Shown here: piece after piece, positions 41,800-53,211 of the stretch | How positions within the stretch are numbered: the first letter of the stretch is position 1 | Layout of the letters: every line of letters starts with the position of its first letter | Assembly: GCA_963920575.1 (NCBI GenBank) | Contig: OY986969.1 | Span: forward strand, 18,337,288 to 18,401,287 | Source of the DNA: Narthecium ossifragum | Lineage: Eukaryota; Streptophyta; Magnoliopsida; Dioscoreales; Nartheciaceae | Direction: 5' to 3' | DNA: 64,000 nt | Made by a program: the position numbers and the translations under genes | Notes under the pieces: generated by a model | Database searches by the model: none | The model's input: only the letters and a program-made list of their open reading frames with translations | Told to the model about the DNA's origin: nothing

Positions 41800-42695
41800 T
41801 CTTGTTTGCATTAGAGGCATATCAGGTTAGGCAGGCGATGGGTTGATCGCCGATCCGAGGCTCTCGGGTAGCTCGGATCTAGCCTTAGGACGGCGGCAGG
41901 GTTGTCAGGATTAGGGCGTGATTGTTTAATCAGAATCTCCTGTTATCGAGGATGTGTCATAGTTGGCTGTGATCTTTGCTTTGAGGTTTAGAGGTCGTGT
42001 TGTCTTTCCAAGGTTAAGTGTTAATGATAGTTGTCGATGTCCCTGACATGGTCCCCAAGCAGTGGTTTCCTGCTGAGTAACGGTGATCCTACTAGCTCTG
42101 GTTCTCTTCCTTCCAGCGTGTTGGTTGATGTTCCCAGCGTGGTCAGTTGAGAAGAGTTGGATCCCTTTGGGGTGTCGATAGGGGTTGTGGGACCCCGTGG
42201 CATTCCTCAGGCTTGAGCGGAAAGATACCACTGTTGATGTTTTCCTCTCTTCTGTGTGTCGTAGAGTAGAACGCTACTGAGCTTATCGCTCACTCCTACC
42301 TGGGCTGCGTTTGCAGGTGCAGGTGCCAGTTCTTCAGCAGTGGAGCCGGGGAGATCAGCTTTCGGAGGCGCGACTACATCCAGAGATGTTTGAGGTTGCT
42401 GGAGGACGACTATTGTACTTTTGATAGTTTTGTATATTATAAATATCTTTCGAGGACTTTTGGGATTATTTGTATAATATCTTTTCCCTTGGAGGAGTTT
42501 AATAAGAATTGTAATAAGATATTTAAACAGTACAACTTGATGTATTTATAGATTGAATTACATATTACCTCTGGAATATAAATTGTTTAAATTTATCTAT
42601 GTTTTCCGCATTGTATCGCGCCAGTTGGAGATGAATAGTGATAGGAACCCTCACGCCCCGCCCTGAATCGGTTTTCTGGTTCGGGTTGTGACAAC

Positions 42696-42708
42696 TTGGT
42701 ATCAGAGC
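42696..42708 (+). other. Primer binding site of element D (initiator Met tRNA)
   Basis: TTGGTATCAGAGC two bases after the LTR end GTGACA; fixes the orientation of D as plus. Confidence 0.92.
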
Positions 42709-45700
42709 AGGCTGTAGGTCCCAGGAACAGGATTAGGGTTGCGGTTAAGGTTTTGAGTGTGGAATGGGATTGTTCTAGGTCTAGAACATCCTTGCATGTC
42801 TGTTTGCGATCGTGTGCGATGTGTTTCTCTATTTGTTTACCGTGGTGTTTTGTTGCTTTCCGGTTGCGTCATGACGTCTCTGGGGGAGATGTGCATGCGC
42901 ACCGGTGTTGTCCTTTCCCTCGCCTGACAGCGTCTTCCCCCGTGCTGGAGATGAGCGAGTAGGGATTGGACGTGTGTTACCTCTGTGCTCTTGGAATCCC
43001 AAGAGGTGGACCCGTTGAGGTCCAGAGGCGATGTTGGAGATCCTTCGACTATAGAGGACTGATTGAAGGGGGTGTGCTCTTGGAATCCCAAGAGGTGGAC
43101 CCGCTGAGGTCCAGAGGCGATGTTGGAGATCCTTCGACTGTAGAGGATTGATTAAAGGGGTTGACCCGGATCCCGGATGTTTTCGACATCCTGGAGGATC
43201 ACTTGCTTGGGAAGCTAATGTTTTCTTGCCTTCCCAAGAAGCGATGCGTAGTGGCGCTTGTCGGGGCCACTAGGGACACTGTTGGTTGTGTGTTGAGAAC
43301 AGTTTGCGTACTGTTCTCTGGCACCTACCCTCGGGGGGGTGGTGCAGTTGGATATACCCTCCTCTGGTTCTGGGTACTCGCACCACGTGGCGACACGTGG
43401 CTTGGTTGGTTCATCTAGCTTGGTATGCTAGGGCGACAACAGGGTGCACCCTGGACTGTGCGCTAGCTACTGAGACAGGTGACTTGAGGGTTGACACCGG
43501 GCAGTTGGCTGGTGGTCGTGGTGAGTTTCGGGGTTGTCGTTCCTGCTTCTGGGGAACGACAGGTTGGCCGTCGACAGAGTCAGTGGTTTCAGCATCAGCG
43601 ACAGCCGTGGCAACAGCATCGTCGTGCCGGTCCTTTGAGAGGTAGCCTAGACCGCCATACTGAGAGGGATTCCATAGGGTGCTCGAGTGCTAGCCGCCGG
43701 TAGCCTTTCCACGGACGGTGCTCGTAGCGAGGGGCGCGAGACGCTTACCGCAGAGCAGTCGGGCGTGACGCACGGCGTGGGCCAGAGCAGTGGACTAGTG
43801 CCTTAGTTGGGGCAGGTACCTTGGGCAGACGCGGGAATTCAGATTCAAGATAGAGGCTTGCTGGAGACGAGGCGGCGACTGGTCTAGCCAGCGGTTCGTG
43901 CACTCCAGAGGAAAGAGAGCATCTTCAGTAGCAGCCAGTTTCAGAGCCGCCAGCTCCGACTTTCAGCTTTCAGCTTCAGCCTTCAGCTTTCGGAGCTTCT
44001 CGCAGCTTGCGATATCTTTGTGGCTCTGGGTTTCACCCTTGTGACTCATCCCTGTGTAGCCGTGCCGGCTTGGGACCTGAGTCGAGTGTGGCTTGAGAGT
44101 AGCCACCGATTGGGACAAGAGCTTGGGTTGGTTGCTCTTGTCGGGGCGTTTCTTAGAGGTTGGGAACCTCTAAGTGTCCGTCGCCCACGTGTGGTGCACG
44201 TTGGGCTTCGACAGCTTCCTCGATTGCGTCGGTTGGTCGCGCACCGGGTTGTACTTCTTTGACCGTGGGAAGGTGTCATGGGTACACTTGACGGCGTTTT
44301 TTTTGCTCTCGTTGAAGGTTACTGGTTGGCGCATCTTCTGGTTGTCGAGAGCTGGGGTTTGTTCACCGGCTTGTGGTGAACTCCCTCCCCGTTGTTTTCG
44401 AGGGTGCTCTGGAGAGTAGCTTTCCCTAGTGTTGTTGTTGTTTGTGCAGCTGTCCTTCTTGAGAAGCTTTCTGGTTGTCGCCTTCGCGGGACACCGAGTT
44501 CGAGATCGAGGTTCCTTTGGGCGGTTTTGAGCGTTGCGAGTTTGCATGTGGATGTCAGCAACATTTGGAGAGTCGAGGACCCAGTCGGCCGAGTCGATAG
44601 CTCGGGACTTCGTTCGCCCATGTGTGTTTCCTCAAAGTGTGTTCCGGTTCTCACTGTGGATGGTTCCCTCCATACATGCATAGGTGTCAGGAAGCTAGAC
44701 AGTGTTGCAGCACAAAGTATGCGCCCGCTGCAGTGTAACTATGATGGATTAGCAGTTGAGAGACTCGTCTACCGCTTCAGAGTTTGACTTTCGCATCGAC
44801 TACACTAGCTGAGGATTCGGGATTGCGTCATCCCAGAGGTAGGCTTCCGTATGAGGCGCAGACTGTGCGAGTTCACAGTGATGCCATTTGGTCTGACAAA
44901 CACACCATCAGCTTTCACAGATATGATGTAGAGGATCTTCAGGCCGTACCCTGATCAGTTGCAGTAGCGTTTGTCGACAGCGTCATATCTACTAGTGCAT
45001 TGAGGAGGAGCACGAGCGATATTTGGCGTTTGCGTCACAGCTGCCGAGGGTGTATTGGAGTTATTTGGCTCCCAACACGAGGTTTTGACCTTCAGAGGTA
45101 GGTTTTGACGGACGGGCAGCGTCAGCGGCAGACAGATCAATTAATTCAGCTGAGCTCGACACAGATAGGCGACGACAGTGGTCGAAGACGGTGTTCGAGA
45201 TTCAGTAGATGCATCTCCAAGACCACGAGATCGTTGACCGGAGTGACCAGGAGACCGGAGCTCTGGGGTTAAAGTCATAGAGTCAGTGCCTTTAAGGGTG
45301 ATAGCCATCAGCAGTTGTTAGAGAGCTAGAGCAGATTTGGTGGATTTGTCAGCTCATTGGAGACAGACAGTCAGTTGGATCGGGTTTCGAGGATCATATT
45401 CCAGATGACTTCCTCGTCGATGTTTGCAGCATCCCAGCTCTCCCGACTAGAGTGATATAGACCTAGGGTAGATATCCATAGCTCGTGGAGATCCGTGTTG
45501 CGGTTGGTACCGAGCACGTGACTGAGAGCTGGACAGCATCAGCAGACCACAGGTTGTGCTTCGTTAGCTGTGTTGCAGATCCGACGGATCCATTGTAGCC
45601 CCTTCCAGTGTCAGAGTGGGAGCGGAAGCACCCCATGGCGGACGTCATCACCAGATTGCAGGAGGCAGCTAGGTAGAGTACGTCCCACTGCCAGAGTTTG

Positions 45701-45861
45701 CCTATTCCAGCAGCCATCAGTCCAGACGTCATCACCAGATTGCAGGATGCAGTGCCTTTTTAGGTGTAGCACGGCCGTTCGTGCCGTTCATCCGATTGTT
45801 CAACCGAGGTTGTTGAGGCATCATCCACCATCCCAGAAGTCGTCAGACAGTCCTCAAGGAG
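42709..45861 (+). pseudogene. Decayed interior of chromovirus element D (gag to integrase)
   Basis: Highly mutated. 42709-44830 lacks a convincing gag or protease; it holds an 89-bp tandem duplication (about 42984-43162) and a block shared with 25815-26010. At 44840-45110 an RT fragment is readable with stops: [39 protein letters not shown], and a destroyed VDD region. At 45118 it passes directly to integrase (LQPLPVSEWERKHP near 45600), so RNase H is also missing here. At 45862 the minus Athila LTR interrupts it. Confidence 0.7.
42984..43162 (+). repeat. 89-bp tandem duplication in element D
   Basis: TGCTCTTGGAATCCCAAGAG...TCCTTCGACT(A/G)TAGAGGA occurs twice in direct succession (start points 42986 and 43075) with a few differences. 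Confidence 0.85.
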
Positions 45862-47416
45862 TGATCGCTTACAAACGTTGTCGTTAAAACGTTGCTAACC
45901 TCAATCAAATCTTAAATTTATATCCTTATTCAATCACTAATGCTACTTCGTAGACTAGTGGTGAAATCCGGAGTCGAACCACAGGGAATTACTAGGAAAA
46001 ACAAAATCAATTCTCAAAACTCTTGATCTAAACCAAACACTTCACTGATAGATTGATCTAACTGAAACTATCTAAGAAAGCAAAAGAAAATATTGAGGTT
46101 TTAATCAGATGGAAAAAGATGTCTTAGGAAATACACAATCCACCCTACTTTCACCCTTAATCTTCCATAGTCATCATCTTGATCACTTCTCTAAGCATTA
46201 TGGATCGTATGGCTACAAGCTCACACGAATCCCTAAAAGAAGGTTTTATGTTTCCTACGGCATAACCTATCTTTGTTTGGCATAAATCATCTTCGGTCCT
46301 ACCATTATCTAAAGTTATTCTACTCCTAATGACCTTAGCATGACTTATCTTCACGTAGCATAGATTATCTAAAAGGTAAATCACAAACCACATGAAAACT
46401 ATCTCACGAATCTTTACAATCAAGTACAACAATCATGTAGAACTAAGAATACGTCAACGGAACTCTGTTCCTTCAACTCTATAATCATTAAAAACATATT
46501 CATGAGATTATACTTAAAGAAGTTCAGAAAAATCCAACTAAGAAAGATCAAAAGTTACACTAGGGTTTCATGGTATTCCTAAGAACAAGAAATCTAGCCA
46601 CTCATCTTTTGGAAATCAGCCATTGGTGTAGAGGATGAAGCCATTGATCCCCGCGGAAAGATCACAGTCTTCAAAACCCTAGCCTTCTCCTCCAAAAGTG
46701 CTCCAAAAGATGCTTATTTTCGGCTGGAATAACCCCCTTATGTATTAGAAACCCTCAACCCCGGAATTAGGAGTTATATTTGGACTTAAACTCTAATTTC
46801 CCTAAAATCTGGGCTGCTGACGTCATCGAAGCGATCGCTCGGACTCAAATCCGATCCATCGCTCAAGTCGGACTGGGTCTGCCACGTCATCAGTTTCCTT
46901 ATTCTTCAATTTCTACTCAGAATTCTGATTTGTAGTCAATTCTGAAGCTAATCTGTATGGAATCTGGGAAAGTCTTCAACAGAAAAGTTCTAGATCTGGA
47001 AGTTGTCTATCGTCTCCAAAATATTTCATAATATTCTAATTTATATAGAATATTTGGAGAATATTCTCTTCAGCATCGACGGAGCAGCTTTCCACTTTGT
47101 AAATCTTCATCCATTCTTCAAACTGTCATCATACCATCAGGAATCTCGCAATGTATCCAGCAGCAACATTGTGGATCTCTGAGTCTTCTACAATTTCCCA
47201 AAGTTTTAGAATATTTGGAGTTTCAGAGAATATCCGGCGAATATTTTCCCAATGGTCGACGAAGCTATATGTTTCTTCATTTTAGCCGAATTTCTTGTAT
47301 TTCTTCTCGAACCATGATTAAACCTGAAATCAACTAATAAATCGTCAAATACATCTAATCTAGGCCTAAGAAAGGTAATTTAAGGGGTTTAATTAGGAAT
47401 ATTTAGTGACTTATCA
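45862..47416 (-). repeat. 3' LTR of minus-strand Athila, copy 2
   Basis: 1,555 bp, from TGATAAGTCAC (47416 leftward) to GCGATCA (45862). It is the undeleted version of 3782-4935 and is about 15-20% different by eye from the plus Athila LTR at 1625-3052. Confidence 0.85.
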
Positions 47417-47954
47417 CACCCCCCAATTTACACTTTGCTAGTCATCGAGCAAAGAAAATATAGAAAGAAAGCAGTAAATCTAACTAGCCACTTTCGTAGG
47501 TCTCACGATTGCACTTAGCATGTGCAACAAGCCTTTAAACCCCTGGGTTATGCCAGTGGAGGAGTTATAGTCTCCTGATGGTTTTCAGGGATGACATCCA
47601 CAAACATCTATACAACCCTTGATCATATCATTCGAAATCAATCATAATACTCATCAACTCTAATGCATGAAATAGAAATAATATCCATAAATATACCCTT
47701 CAACTCATAGTCGTATAAAATATAGTAAGTCAAAACATGTCATAACATATTTCCAACACTTCAACAAATTTAATCATGATTAAAAATAACTTTAACACTC
47801 CTATGTGTGAATGGGGTTCCACACGCTTCAGAGCATCAATTATATCTAAACACTTCAACTATTCAAGATCACAATCCTATCCAAGCACATATTTTCCACT
47901 TATCACATAACAATCTCTATTTGTTTTCATTTTTTTCAATTTTTTTCAGCACGA

Positions 47955-48190
47955 ATTTCAACTGTTTTACACGAACAACACACCTTGTTAGGCACCTTAC
48001 CCGGTTACTAAGTATGAAACCTTTATTTTTTTTCAGGAAATTCAACCATTTGACGCGAACACCACGCTGGTTAGGCACACTGCCCGGTTACTAAGTTGAA
48101 AATCCATAATTTTTTTTCCGAGAAATTCAACCGTTTTACGCGAACACTATGCTGGTTAGGCACACTGCCCGGTTACTAAGTTGAAAATCC
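47955..48190 (-). repeat. Three tandem 85-bp repeats in Athila tail, copy 2
   Basis: Same units as 5369-5606 (cores near 47969, 48054, 48137) with point differences, including loss of the CG in ACGCGAAC of the first unit. Confidence 0.75.
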
Positions 48191-49040
48191 TTGTTTTTTT
48201 CTTTTGTTCCGCATACTCAGATAATTGCATGTGTTCATGTATTTTCTGTGTCCTGATATAAAATTATAAATCTATCCCAGTATCATGCTTAGAATCTAAT
48301 ATCAACCCCTTAACATGTGGAAGTGAATATGTGCATTAGGATATGTCAAGCTATTCTTAAATCATGGTAAAAGTGTTAAAGTATAGAAATAAGATCATGC
48401 ATAGCAAAAATTTACTATTTCTTATATGACATACAAGTCTCAGAATAATTTATAAAATAAATTTCTAAAACATGCACCTTTGTCAAATCATATCATAATT
48501 TCATTCTTTTGAAATAATTCAAGGGATGTATAATATTTGGTTACCAGAAAAATAATAAGCATGAATTCCTAAAATTCTACCCCCCAACTTAAATGTAATT
48601 GTCCCCAATTACACTAAGTCATAAAATAAATCAAGAAGTAAAGGGTAGAGATAACCAGTATGAAAGCCTCAAAAATAGATTTCTCTCGCTTTATATATCC
48701 CCAGCATCACCATAATAGAATAAATATGCCCCTCTTCCCCATAACCTGCCACAGAAATATGTACCTTTCCAAAAGATCAAGTAATATATCACATAATTGA
48801 ACAATTAAATTTAAAAGGCATAGCTCGTAAAAATTTCGGCAGAGTCTCTTTTGTATTTTCATGATATATTGAGCTGTACAAACATTCATCCACACGATGT
48901 AAAATATAAACACGAACACATTAAAATACATCGACTCATCCATGCACAGCACCAAAACACATTCAACATCCAAAATATCAGCCTGATTGAAGATCGAGAC
49001 CGTCCGATTCGAAATCGAAGCTATGTAGCATCTGGATCGG

Positions 49041-49726
49041 TCATGTAGCAGTTGGACGGCTGAGAGTTCGCCGGCGATGGATTGACGGTGAAACATCGTC
49101 GCCGGAGGACGGGAAGGGTATAGGAAGAATCAAAGATGCTTGAGGAGGTCTCCGGTAAGCTCTGATGGAAGAATCGAGGCCTCCAGGTGAATGATCGGAG
49201 GTGAACGGCTCGGAGGAATACAATCGCCGGAATCGGATTCCGATGATCGGAGCTCCAATCATGGATGGCAATGGGTGAGGAAGGAACGTGGAGGCATGGG
49301 GAACGGTCCTATGGTGCTGGATTGAGGAATTGAGCTTCCAGACGATGGAATGAAGGTGGTCGGAGCGATGGTTTCATTGGAGCAGGAAGCCGAGGATCCC
49401 AGCGGAAAGGAAGGGATTTGATGGTGGCGGAAGCGTCGTGGAGGTGGAAGGAAGTTTTTGGAGGTGTTTGGGGGCGGTGAACGGCCGTGGGTGATGGTGA
49501 AGACGATGGCCGAGGGCCTCGCCGGCGTAGGAAGAGAGGGTGTCGAGGGAAGAGGAAGACGGGGATGAAACGGTGGAAGGTTGGCGGAGGTCTCGGTAGT
49601 ATCTTCAGGGGTTGGGGATGGCCGGAGATGCTGCGATGGGCGGTGGTGGTTGTCGGCTCGGGGACGAGCCGACGAGCCGCGGGAGAAAGAGAGAACGGGA
49701 GGAGGGAGGAAAATCAAGAAAAATAA
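49041..49726 (-). other. GC-rich proline/serine-rich module, copy 2
   Basis: Equivalent of 6460-7140. The minus frame 49259-49717 (152 codons) is rich in P, S, T and R with no recognised domain. Copy 2 shows where the module ends: an AAAT-rich stretch (49727-49810) links it to the GGGAGGCAACCC motif and integrase. Confidence 0.35.
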
Positions 49727-49870
49727 AGGAAATTCGGGGAAAAGCCGGAAAATGGAAGAAAATCATGGAAAATTCCTAAAAATTAAGAAAGCTAAGAAAA
49801 AGTTCTGAAAACTGGGTTGCCTCCCAGAAAGCACGTAATTTTACGTCTTTCGCTAGACATTCCTAAAAAC

Positions 49871-51250
49871 TCAGTTATCGCCTGGATCCGTCAAAATAAC
49901 GGACTCAATAATGTCCCCGTGTTGAATGTCCTCTACATAGGGTTTCAATCTATGCCCATTAACTTTAGTGATCTCATTTGTGCTTGGGTCCTGAATTTCT
50001 ACGGCACCATGTGAGAATACTTGCGTGATAATATAGGGTCCAGTCCACCTTGACCGTAGTTTACCCGGGAAAAGACGCAATTTTGCATTAAACAACCAAA
50101 CTTTCTGTCCGACGACAAGGGTTTTCCTTGAAATATGCTTATCATGAAAAGCCTTTGTCCTATCTTTGTAAATTTTGGAGTTTATATAAGCATCATTGCG
50201 AATTTCCTCGAGTTCAACTATGCTCAATTTTCTGTGTGTGGTTATCTCGTTTGAATCAAAGTTTAATTTCTTGATAGCCCACAAAGCACGATGTTCCTAT
50301 TCCACAGGCAGATGGCAAGCTTTATCAAACACTAATCGATATGGTGACATACCAATTGGTGTTTTATAAGCCGTTCTATATGCCCAGAGTGCATCATCAA
50401 GCTTGTTTAGCCAATCCTTTCGGTCTAGACGGACAGTCTTTTCCAGAATACGCTTAATTTCCCTATTAGAAAGTTCTATCTGGCCACTAGTTTGCGGATG
50501 ATATGGGGTGGCTACCTTATGAGTGATAGAGTACTTTTGAAGAAGGGACTTAAAGTACTGATTTAAGAAATGGGAGCTGCCATCACTTATGATCGCACGA
50601 GGAAAACCAAATCGAGAAAAAATATTGCGTTGAAGGAATTGAATCACAACCTTATGATCATTCGATTTGGTTGCTATGGCTTCAATCTATTTTGAAACAT
50701 AGTCAACAACAACTAAAATGTATTGAAAGCCAAAAGAAGTTGGAAAGGGACCCATGAAGTCAATACCCCAGACATCAAAAATTTCGGCAACTAAAATCGG
50801 AGTTTGTGGCATTTGATCACAGCGTGATAGGTTTTCGGTTTGTTGGCATCGAAGACAGGATTTACAGAAGGCATAGGAATCTTTGAATATAGAAGGCCAA
50901 TAAAAGCCGCATTGCAAAACTTTTACAGCAGTTTTCCTTGCAGAGAAGTGACCACCACACGCAAGCGTGTGACAGAACGTTAAAATATCATGGATTTCAG
51001 GTTCTGGAACACATCGTCGAAAGATCTGATCGGAACAATATTTAAAAAGCTCAGGGTCTTCCCAAATATAATATCGAATCTGAGAGAAGAATATATCTTT
51101 GTTGTCTTTAGACCAAGAGTCTGGGATTTTCCCCGAAACAAGATAATTGATGATATGTGCGTACCAGGGCTGCGAGATGCGAGTGATCTGAAAAAGATCA
51201 TCGTCTGGAAACGAAGCACTAACAGGGATCCTATCAGTGATGTGTTCCAA
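49871..51250 (-). pseudogene. pol: Athila integrase, copy 2, three frames
   Basis: Inserts element cDNA into the genome. 50687-51250: N-terminal zinc domain (CHTLACGGHFSARKTAVKVL...CKSCLRCQQ, HHCC) and the first catalytic D (WGIDFMGPFP). 50297-50647: core with IISDGSSHF (second D) and [14 protein letters not shown] (E), then [20 protein letters not shown]. 49871-50284: C-terminal part with FPGKLRSRWTGPYIITQVF and NGHRLKPY. In-frame stops at about 50687 and 50294 separate the parts, otherwise well conserved. The GTGGGAGGCAACCC-type motif lies 45-60 bp after the stop, as in the gag-protease element. Confidence 0.92.
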
Positions 51251-51296
51251 AGGAAGACGTGAAAGGTGATCAGCAACAACATTTTCAGAACCCTTC

Positions 51297-51552
51297 TTAT
51301 CTCTTATCTCTTATCTCTATGTCAAACTCTTGCAAAAGCCAGATCCATCTAATCAATTTAGGTTTCGCATCCTTTTTAGCTAAAAGGTACCGCAAAGCGG
51401 CATGATCAGTATAAATCAGGATTTTGGAACCTACGAGATAGGGTCTGAACTTCTCTAATGCGAATATTATCGCTAATAATTCCTTTTCCGTTGTAGTGTA
51501 ATTCAATTGTGAGTCAGAAAGAGTCTTACTAGCATAATAAATCACATGAGGA
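51297..51552 (-). pseudogene. pol: Athila RNase H C-terminal part, copy 2
   Basis: [61 protein letters not shown] and [19 protein letters not shown], the standard gypsy RNase H motifs. A repeated TCTTATC unit at 51297-51315 shifts the frame before the link to integrase. The N-terminal half and RT are cut off at about 51553. Confidence 0.9.
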
Positions 51553-51554
51553 CT

Positions 51555-52946
51555 TTTTACGGTTCATGATTCCGAGTTTCCTACATGAAGTTATGGCATT
51601 TTTGGTACCAATGCGCAGTGTTGAATGACAAAAGAGATAATATGTAGAAAAGAAGATCGATCTTCTGTGTATAAAAGATCGATCTTTGTACTGTAGCAGA
51701 GATGACAGAGAGCAATAATTCAAACGATCGATCTTCTCCCTATAGAAGATCGATCTTCCTCGGGCGCAGCCAATTATACGGGATGAAAAGATCAATCTTC
51801 ACCCCTAGAAGATCGATCTTCCAGTATCAGTTAAGCAAAATGAAGGGCCCAGACGTAATCCGAAGGGGAGAAGCTTGAGGGCTATAAATACCAAACTTTG
51901 AGCTCTTATTGAGAGATTCCTTTGGACAAAAAGAGGCTAAGGAAAAGGGCAACCCCCTTGGGCAAGGAAGGGAGCTCTCATCCAAGAGAGAGGAGATTGA
52001 TGAAGAAGAGGAGGATCTATCTCTTCTTCATGGCTTCTCCATCGAAGATGAGTAGCTAATCTATTTTCCTAGTGAAATACCATGATGTTTTAGGTTTTAT
52101 TTGTAATTTTCTTTGGATTTGGATGTTGTAATCCTTATGAGACAAGTTGTATGAATTTATTCTTCATTTCTATACCTTTGTAGTTGGATTTTAATGTTGA
52201 ATGGTGGATCTCATTCTATTGCATAGGCTAGATCCTTATGCTTGGATGGTGTTTGTCGATATTTCCCAATGAGTAGGCTATGCTAGAACCATGACCACTT
52301 GTGTTGAAAGGAGTATTGACTCTAGGTTAGGGCTTGTAGGTGCTAGAACCACCCCAATCCACATCTAGCCTAGCCTTCATTCTATCTTTGTATTGTATTG
52401 GGTGCGATGTGCTGGAACCACATCGATCCATTACGATATTCCATACAACCCTATTCCTTGCGACTAGATGATCCTAACCCGACTTCTCATTGGCGATGAT
52501 CGAACCTAATCCCTCGATCGTCGACTTTTTACCATACACCTAGTGCGACAGATGGTCTTTAACCAGGTATTCATTAGTGACGACCGTTGTTAGCCATAAG
52601 GTAGTTGATATTGTAGTGTCTCGATAGGATTGCACATCTTGATCCATTAGAAAGCTATGATTAAGTCTAATTCGGATTGGGATTCCCTATGACCTCTTTC
52701 TATCCATTGAATCATTTATATGCTTTCTTAGCTATCATATCCTAAAATCCAAAACCATTTCTTTTATTATCCTTGTAGGAATACTTAGATTGAGGTAAGT
52801 AGTTTAATTGTTTCCATACGCATCCCCTGTGGATTCGACTCGGACTCACCGCTAGCTACCCCCAAAGGTAGTTAGTTAGGAGTTTGATTATAAATTTGTA
52901 ATTTTGATCGGGCGTGTTAAGCCGCGACACTTTTCACGCCCCATCA
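51555..52946 (+). repeat. 5' LTR of gag-protease element, copy B (5'-truncated)
   Basis: Begins TTTTACGGTTCATGATTCCG, equivalent to 12553. Palindrome array 51654-51829, CTATAAATA at 51882-51890, end CCCATCA at 52946. Confidence 0.85.
51882..51890 (+). promoter_or_regulatory. TATA box of 5' LTR, copy B
   Basis: CTATAAATA, about 55 bp after the palindrome array 51654-51829. The copy A equivalent is CAATAAATA. Confidence 0.65.
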
Positions 52947-52952
52947 AAATTT

Positions 52953-52970
52953 TGACGCCGTTGCCGGGGA
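52953..52970 (+). other. Primer binding site, tRNA-Asp type, copy B
   Basis: TGACGCCGTTGCCGGGGA, the same one-mismatch variant as at 13950. Confidence 0.85.
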
Positions 52971-53211
52971 AAGATAACTAGTTTTGAGTAGCTTACTTAG
53001 TGTAGTTTTCTTTCCAATTAGTTGTTTTTCTTTTACCTACTATATAAAACACCAAAAATAGAATCGTGCTAATATTGTCATATCTTTTTGTGATCGAAAG
53101 GGGGAACGACGGAGCATCCTTTCGAGCAGTGGAGGAGCGATCGTCGACAACACGTCACCGAGAGTGCTCTGTTTGTATTTCTGAACCTTGTATGCTCTTC
53201 GTGATGTGTGA

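Larger units (their letters stand above)
30907..42693 (+). repeat. 5' LTR of chromovirus element D, split by Tekay element
   Basis: Starts TGTGAGGACCCGTACC after target copy gagca (30902-30906), ends GGGTTGTGACA directly before an iMet primer site. LTR parts: 30907-32075 and 41204-42693 (target ataga counted once), about 2.66 kb in total. Features: TATA-like TATTTAAA at 31178-31185 followed by a CT-rich leader, a GGTCGACC array at 31697-32012, and a poly(A)-ending insertion at 41702-41799 not present in the D 3' LTR. The split target CATGATAGATCTCC is intact at 8061-8075. Confidence 0.88.
47417..51554 (-). mobile_element. Minus-strand Athila-like element interior, copy 2 (5' part missing)
   Basis: Right to left: RNase H, integrase, GGGAGGCAACCC motif (49812-49826), GC-rich proline-rich module (49041-49726), AT-rich tail with three 85-bp repeats (47955-48190), polypurine-like tracts near 48580-48610 and 47417-47427, LTR. 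At about 51554 it is fused to the middle of the gag-protease element's 5' LTR, removing RT, protease, gag and 5' LTR. Together with copy 1, which keeps the protease but not RT-INT, it covers most of one ancestral element. Confidence 0.85.

Noticed and set aside
42966..44787. Several 60-130 codon frames in the D interior
   Set aside because: Scattered over all frames, no domain, and the region is a decayed gag-pol stretch with tandem duplication.
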